The notes beneath the pieces are model-generated. The model was not told where the DNA came from. It saw nothing but the letters and a program-made list of their open reading frames with translations, and searched no databases. From contig JASEGJ010000004.1 of assembly GCA_030018135.1 (NCBI GenBank), positions 1 through 64,000 on the forward strand: a DNA stretch of 64,000 nt. The letters run 5' to 3'. Below are positions 59,728 to 64,000 of this stretch, in pieces (positions within the stretch are counted from its first letter, which is position 1; each line of letters begins with the position of its first letter). The stretch comes from Candidatus Hodarchaeaceae archaeon (GTDB lineage Archaea > Hadarchaeota > Hadarchaeia > Hadarchaeales > Hadarchaeaceae). The translations under genes and the position numbers were made by a program.

Positions 59728-61101
59728 CTAGCCCTCCCTCCCAAGTTCGGCACGCAGCAGCTTGATTATTTCACGTGGGTCGGCTCGCATATTCGTAAGT
59801 TGCATTACCTTCCCCACGAGAAAGTGTAGCGCTTCCTGCTTGCCCGCCAAATAATCCTTCACCACCTCAGGATTCGTCCTGATCGCCTCGGCTACGGCCG
59901 CCTGAAGTTCGGTTCGCCCCACCCTCACGAGCCCGAGCTGCAGCAACAACTCATGTGGGTCGCCGGGGCGCTTGACCAGCTCCCGCAATACAAGCTCGCC
60001 CTGCTCGGGAGTTATCTCATCGCTTTTGATCATCTTTAACAAGTCGATCAACTGCTCGGGCACAAACTTGACATCCTCGGCGCGGAGCTTCATGTAGTTG
60101 AGGATTTTCTTGAGCTTGGTCCTGAACCAAGTTGCCACAAATTTGGGGTCGACCTCTCTAGCGACGACCTCAAACAAGTTCGCTAGCTCGCGTTCGCTGG
60201 CGATGACATTCGCGACGGATGGTCCGATGCCGTACTGCTTCACCAAACGCTGCTCGCGCAGGTGCGGCGCCTCCACCATACTCGCCTTAATCCTCCGTAT
60301 GCGCGCCTGGTCGATGACGAGCGGAAATATATCTGGGTCAGGTATGTAGCGGTAATCCTCCTCGAGTTCCTTCAAGCGCATGGGCATGGTGATCTTTTGA
60401 CTTTCTAGGTAGGCGCGGGTTTCGCGCGTCACGGCCTCACCCCGCTCAAGTTTGGCCCTTTGCCTCATTATCTCGAACTTTATCGCGCGGTAGGCGCCCT
60501 TCACCGAGTTGATATTCTTTACCTCGACGCGCCCGCCCCCCTCGAGCGAGATGTTGGTGTCGGTGCGCATTGCCCCACCTGCCTCCGGCCGCACCTTGCC
60601 GGAGTATTCGAGCAAGCGGACGAGTTGCCTGAGGAACTTTCGAGCCTCCTCCGGCGAGTGCATGTCCGGCTCGGTGACTATCTCCACAAGTGGGACTCCG
60701 GAGCGGTTGAAGTCGACGGTGCCGAGCGTGGGGTCATACTGCCCGGGGTCCTCCTCCAGATGAACCTCACGAATTCGCACGCCCTGTAGTTCGCCATTCA
60801 GGCCGATCGGCAAGCTGGTGCGCTGGTAGCCGCTAGGCAGGTCGGGGTAATCATAATGCTTCCGCTGGATGTAGATGATCCGGTCGGCGATGATCTCGCA
60901 CCCAAGCATGAGCGCTATCTCGATCGCTGCGTCGACCGCCCGCTCGTTCGGGGGGAGCGGCTTCGACCCCGGCATCCCCGTGCAAATTGGGCAGATGTTG
61001 GTATTTGGTGGGACCTCTTGGTAATTCGTCGGACAGTCGCAGTACATCTTCCGCCCCGTGGAGAGCTGTTGGTGGACCTCAAATCCAATGAGCATCTTCA
61101 T
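59728..61101 (-). CDS. gatB: Asp/Glu-tRNA amidotransferase subunit B
   Basis: 457 residues. GFEVHQQLSTGRKMYCDCP near 5-23 and CPICTGMPGSKPLPP near 37-51 form the zinc and tRNA-facing start, followed by RKHYDYPDLPSGYQRT near 92, RSGVPLVEIVTEPDM near 143, and a C-terminal YqeY-like tail domain. With GatA and GatC it amidates Glu-tRNA-Gln and/or Asp-tRNA-Asn. ATG 61101 overlaps the gatA stop by 4 nt (ATGA), showing translational coupling. Confidence 0.96.
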   Translation of the reverse strand: MKMLIGFEVHQQLSTGRKMYCDCPTNYQEVPPNTNICPICTGMPGSKPLPPNERAVDAAIEIALMLGCEIIADRIIYIQRKHYDYPDLPSGYQRTSLPIGLNGELQGVRIREVHLEEDPGQYDPTLGTVDFNRSGVPLVEIVTEPDMHSPEEARKFLRQLVRLLEYSGKVRPEAGGAMRTDTNISLEGGGRVEVKNINSVKGAYRAIKFEIMRQRAKLERGEAVTRETRAYLESQKITMPMRLKELEEDYRYIPDPDIFPLVIDQARIRRIKASMVEAPHLREQRLVKQYGIGPSVANVIASERELANLFEVVAREVDPKFVATWFRTKLKKILNYMKLRAEDVKFVPEQLIDLLKMIKSDEITPEQGELVLRELVKRPGDPHELLLQLGLVRVGRTELQAAVAEAIRTNPEVVKDYLAGKQEALHFLVGKVMQLTNMRADPREIIKLLRAELGREG

Positions 61102-62468
61102 GCCACCGCCTCGTAGGAGCGGAGGACTCGGAATACCTCCTCTTCGCCGAGGACTTTCCCTTGAACCTGAAGACCCACTGGAATGCCATCCACCTCCCCA
61201 GCCTTGACGACGCCCCCACAAATGCCGGCTAGGTTTGCTGGGATGGTTAGATAATCATAGGCATACATAGCACTTACGGAAATTTTCTCACCCATTTTAT
61301 GGGGAAGCTTGGGCACTGTCGGTCCAACGATTACGTCGACTTTCTCGAGTGCCGTCATTAGTTCTTCGCGGATGATAGTCCGAACTTGAAGCGCGCGCTG
61401 GTAGTACTTGCCCCTGTACTCCTTCCTGCTTATGTGACGCCCCCTCAAGATCCGCCTCAGCACCTCGTCGCCGCATACATCCTCGATGCGCTTGCCATAC
61501 TTGCGGCCGTCGAACTTCCTCGTTGCAGAGAAGAACTCAACCGACATTATCAGGTAATACGCCGGCAGGCCCTTCTCGAGGTGAGGTAGCTCGACCTCGA
61601 CTATTTCAGCCCCTAAATCTTGAAGTTTCTTGATCGCGCTATCGATGACCTCCATGATCTTTGGATCGGTGAGTTCCCTGAACTTTGGGCTGATACCCAC
61701 TCGCATACCCTTGAGGTCTGTTTGCAGCTCGTCGGCGTAGCTGACCCCCTTGGCGTCGAGCATCACGCATTCGTTAGGGTTGAAGCCCGCGATGACTTCA
61801 AGCAAGAGCGCAGCCCCGTAGACATCCGGCGCAAAGGGCCCGATTTGGTCGAGGCTCATCGCTAAGTCGATCAACCCCTGCCTCGGCACAAGCCCGTAGG
61901 TCGGCTTCACTCCGACGACCCCACAGTGGCTCGCCGGGTTTCGGATCGAGCCCCCCGTGTCGCTGCCCAAGCAAAGGTCGCACATGCCCGCCGCTATGGC
62001 GGCCGCGCTCCCGCTGCTCGATCCGCCCGGGATATGCCCCGGTGCAGCTGGATTGTCAGTCGCCCCGAAGGCACTCGTCTCGCCGGAGGAACCGCACGCG
62101 AACTCATCCATGTTGGTCATGCCGATGATTATTCCACCGGCGGCTCGAACCCGCTTGATTACCTCCGCATCATAGGTGGCGATGTAATCCTCGAGCGTCT
62201 TGGAGGCGCAGGTAGCCCGCAGGCCCAAGACGTTAATGTTGGACTTCACGCCGACCGTCAGCCCCGCCAGCTTGCCCACCTTCTCCCCCCGCCTGAGCCT
62301 CCTCTCGACCGCCTCGGCTTGGGCGAGGGCATCCGGGTTTAGCTCGATGAAGGCGTTGATCTTCGGGTTGAGCTTGGCTATTCGCTCAAGCATTCGCTGA
62401 ACGTTTTCAACAACCGAGAGTTCCCCCTGCCGAATGGCCTCGAGCTTTCCCCGCGTCACCTCGTCCAT
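61098..62468 (-). CDS. gatA: Asp/Glu-tRNA amidotransferase subunit A
   Basis: 456 residues of the amidase signature family. The catalytic triad is in VGVKSNINVLG (Lys near 74), GGSSSGSAAAIAAG (first Ser near 149) and LGSDTGGSIRNPAS (nucleophile Ser near 173). It releases ammonia from glutamine or asparagine for transfer to misacylated tRNA held by GatB. The start overlaps the gatC end by 13 nt, giving a gatC-gatA-gatB operon. Confidence 0.96.
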   Translation of the reverse strand: MDEVTRGKLEAIRQGELSVVENVQRMLERIAKLNPKINAFIELNPDALAQAEAVERRLRRGEKVGKLAGLTVGVKSNINVLGLRATCASKTLEDYIATYDAEVIKRVRAAGGIIIGMTNMDEFACGSSGETSAFGATDNPAAPGHIPGGSSSGSAAAIAAGMCDLCLGSDTGGSIRNPASHCGVVGVKPTYGLVPRQGLIDLAMSLDQIGPFAPDVYGAALLLEVIAGFNPNECVMLDAKGVSYADELQTDLKGMRVGISPKFRELTDPKIMEVIDSAIKKLQDLGAEIVEVELPHLEKGLPAYYLIMSVEFFSATRKFDGRKYGKRIEDVCGDEVLRRILRGRHISRKEYRGKYYQRALQVRTIIREELMTALEKVDVIVGPTVPKLPHKMGEKISVSAMYAYDYLTIPANLAGICGGVVKAGEVDGIPVGLQVQGKVLGEEEVFRVLRSYEAVA

Positions 62469-62710
62469 CTTGCCACCTCCACGCGCAAATTGCCATGTTC
62501 GTCGACACCCGGCGTTATTGCGAGGAACTGCTTGCGGAAGTCCGCACGCTCCTCATCCGGCGACGGTTGGCCGTCGGGGCGCATGATGTTACATGCCTCG
62601 TGGCCGTAGTAGGTCTCCCTCTCGCTCGGGAGGCCCTCGGCCGCCTTCACGAACGACTCGACGATTTCCTCCGCGCTCAGCTCGATTTCCTTTTGTCTTT
62701 GCTCGGACAT
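62456..62710 (-). CDS. gatC: Asp/Glu-tRNA amidotransferase subunit C
   Basis: 84 residues from the ATG at 62710. The C-terminal half fits archaeal GatC (RETYYGHEACNIMRPDGQPS then FRKQFLAITPGVDEHGNLR in pieces, ending VEVARWTR). The N-terminal helix VESFVKAAEGLP wraps GatA in the known complexes. It is the first gene of the gatCAB operon. It is divergent from the small zinc-ribbon gene. Confidence 0.85.
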   Translation of the reverse strand: MSEQRQKEIELSAEEIVESFVKAAEGLPSERETYYGHEACNIMRPDGQPSPDEERADFRKQFLAITPGVDEHGNLRVEVARWTR

Positions 62711-62785
62711 CCTCTCAGCTCCAGCGTTTTGTATGTAGCCCAAACTTTAAACACGTAGGGCTTCAAATTTTTACCGGGACCAGCA

Positions 62786-62935
62786 TTGCGCCCCGATATT
62801 GTTAACTGTCCGAGCTGCGGCTTCGAGTTCAGCAAGTCCTACGCTCGAGTCACGGCGTGCAAGGGTTGCCCGATGTCGGTTTCGTCATGCGCAAGCATAA
62901 AGTGCCCAAAATGTGGCCATGAATTTCCGGTGTGA
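62786..62935 (+). CDS. Small double zinc-ribbon protein
   Basis: 49 residues from TTG 62786: NCPSCGFEFSKSYARV, ACKGCPMSVSSC and KCPKCGHEFPV. Eight cysteines in four pairs fit two zinc sites. The gene ends 2 nt before the ATG of the radical-SAM gene, so co-transcription and a linked role are likely. No function is known for this family member, and no strong ribosome-binding site is visible. Confidence 0.65.
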   Translation: MRPDIVNCPSCGFEFSKSYARVTACKGCPMSVSSCASIKCPKCGHEFPV

Positions 62936-62937
62936 AC

Positions 62938-63984
62938 ATGAAGAAACCAGCTAAATTTTGGGAGAAGTTGCCCGAAAACAGAGTTCGATGCGCCCTCTGC
63001 CCTTGGAGGTGCATAATAGCTCCGGGAAAGGTTGGGGTCTGCCGTGGAAGGAAAAACGAGGATGGCGAACTTTACAGCCTGGTCTACGGCTCGATAGTCT
63101 CGATGGCGGTCGACCCAATAGAGAAGAAACCCCTCTACCACTTCTGGCCCGGAAGCGGCGTTTTCTCCATCGCTGCCCCGGGTTGCACCTTTAAGTGCTC
63201 TCACTGTCAGAACTGGACCATCTCGCAAGCGAGCGTGCAGGACGTTTCCACTGATGATTTAACACCCGAAAAAGCGATCGACCTTACCAAGCGCTACGGT
63301 TGCAGGGGCATAGCCCATACTTACACCGAACCCGTGATTTGGACGGAATATGCCATCGACGTTGGAGAGTTAACCAGACGCGAGGGCCTCTACAACGTCT
63401 ACGTAACTAACGGGTACATCAATGCGGAGGCCCTCCGGGAGCTCCGCCCTTTCTTGGACGCGGCGAATGTCGATGTCAAGGCCTTCAGCGACGACTTTTA
63501 TAGGAAAATATGCGGGGTTCCGAGCATCCGCCCGGTGCTCGAGACCTGCGAGTGGATGGTTGAGCATGGGATACACCTTGAAACCACCTACCTCATCATC
63601 CCGCGCGAGAACGACGGCCCCGACGAGATCAGGAAGTTCTGCAGGTGGGAGGTGGAGAAGCTTGGGCCGGAGGTGCCCACCCACTTCAGCCGCTTCTACC
63701 CGCATTACAAGATGACTGACTGCCCCCCCACGCCTGTTGAAACGCTCGAGCGGGCGGTGAAAATTGCCAAGGAAGAGGGGCTGCAGCACATCTACATAGG
63801 CAACGTGCCGGGGCATGAGGCCGACAATACACATTGCCCGAAGTGCGGTGAGCTGCTGATCGAGCGCTACGGATTTGAGGTGACCCGCTATTCGCTCAAG
63901 AACAAGCATTGCCCCAAATGTGGTGCAAAAATAAATATCGTCGGCGAGTATGTGCAGGGCAAGCGTGGATGGCTTAGCCTGTGA
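62938..63984 (+). CDS. amrS: AmmeMemoRadiSam system radical SAM enzyme
   Basis: About 348 residues of the PflA-related archaeal/bacterial AmrS family: an N-terminal CALCPWRC near 17 that may bind metal, the radical SAM cluster motif CTFKCSHC near 83-90, HTYTEPVIWTEY near 127, NVDVKAFSDDFY near 179, and a C-terminal zinc ribbon (CPKCGELL and CPKCGAKI). The family is named from co-occurrence with AMMECR1 and Memo proteins, neither of which is in the window. The reaction is unsettled. Either GTG 62932 or ATG 62938 is the start. Confidence 0.92.
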   Translation: MKKPAKFWEKLPENRVRCALCPWRCIIAPGKVGVCRGRKNEDGELYSLVYGSIVSMAVDPIEKKPLYHFWPGSGVFSIAAPGCTFKCSHCQNWTISQASVQDVSTDDLTPEKAIDLTKRYGCRGIAHTYTEPVIWTEYAIDVGELTRREGLYNVYVTNGYINAEALRELRPFLDAANVDVKAFSDDFYRKICGVPSIRPVLETCEWMVEHGIHLETTYLIIPRENDGPDEIRKFCRWEVEKLGPEVPTHFSRFYPHYKMTDCPPTPVETLERAVKIAKEEGLQHIYIGNVPGHEADNTHCPKCGELLIERYGFEVTRYSLKNKHCPKCGAKINIVGEYVQGKRGWLSL

Positions 63985-64000
63985 ACTACCCCGCACTGAA

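Overview
The window is archaeal chromosomal DNA. Ribosomal proteins L10e, S19e, L39e, L31e and LX, aIF6, Nep1, an RNase P protein, EF-2, the archaeal-type MetK, TgtA, a geranylgeranyl reductase and the HMG-CoA synthase/thiolase/DUF35 triad all have archaeal forms. Base composition is moderately GC-rich, with one AT-rich island at about 15.6-19.3 kb. Gene content and the many intron-bearing tRNA genes suggest an uncultured, probably thermophilic lineage near the deep euryarchaeal branches (Hadarchaeota-like is a guess; a marker-gene tree would decide). Genes are tightly packed. Seven convergent pairs overlap at their 3' ends and many starts are TTG or GTG.

Layout. 0-7.5 kb: a decayed ornithine cyclodeaminase end, a DHH phosphoesterase, three tRNA genes, a glutaredoxin/thioredoxin reductase pair, agmatinase, L10e, a TrkA-type K+ regulator and a DRG-like GTPase. 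7.5-7.9 kb: two apparently independent structured RNAs. 7.9-15.6 kb: geranylgeranyl reductase, Pth2, ThiL, an IS110 fragment, PheS, PheT and a UPF0146 protein. 15.6-19.3 kb: an AT-rich accessory island with a cas1 remnant, a membrane transglutaminase-like protein, a tiny membrane protein, a secreted matrixin-like protease and palindrome-rich DNA. 19.3-31.2 kb: SecD/SecF, TrmI, mevalonate-entry genes with a candidate regulator, MetK, TgtA, a CinA-like protein and an Lrp regulator. 31.3-38.7 kb: ribose-1,5-bisphosphate isomerase, a MIP18 protein, then five genes for a [NiFe]-hydrogenase-like complex with an HdrB subunit and no membrane subunit, followed by NikR. 38.7-54.4 kb: acetyl-CoA synthetase, endonuclease III, aspartokinase, KsgA, EF-2, DUF1512, two more tRNA genes, an alcohol dehydrogenase, two rhomboids, an aldolase and an MscS protein. 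54.4-59.0 kb: the conserved archaeal translation/secretion run from Nep1 to FtsY. 59-64 kb: an RDD protein, GatC/GatA/GatB and an AmmeMemoRadiSam radical-SAM enzyme.

Most notable points. (1) The HdrB-containing hydrogenase-like operon at 32.6-36.6 kb. (2) Five short introns at non-canonical positions in four of the five tRNA genes, each with a bulge-helix-bulge fold that can be drawn from the sequence. (3) Two unassigned structured RNAs at 7.56-7.91 kb. (4) The accessory island. (5) At least four single-base frame breaks, one of them in an essential ribosomal protein gene, which points to consensus sequence errors rather than gene decay.
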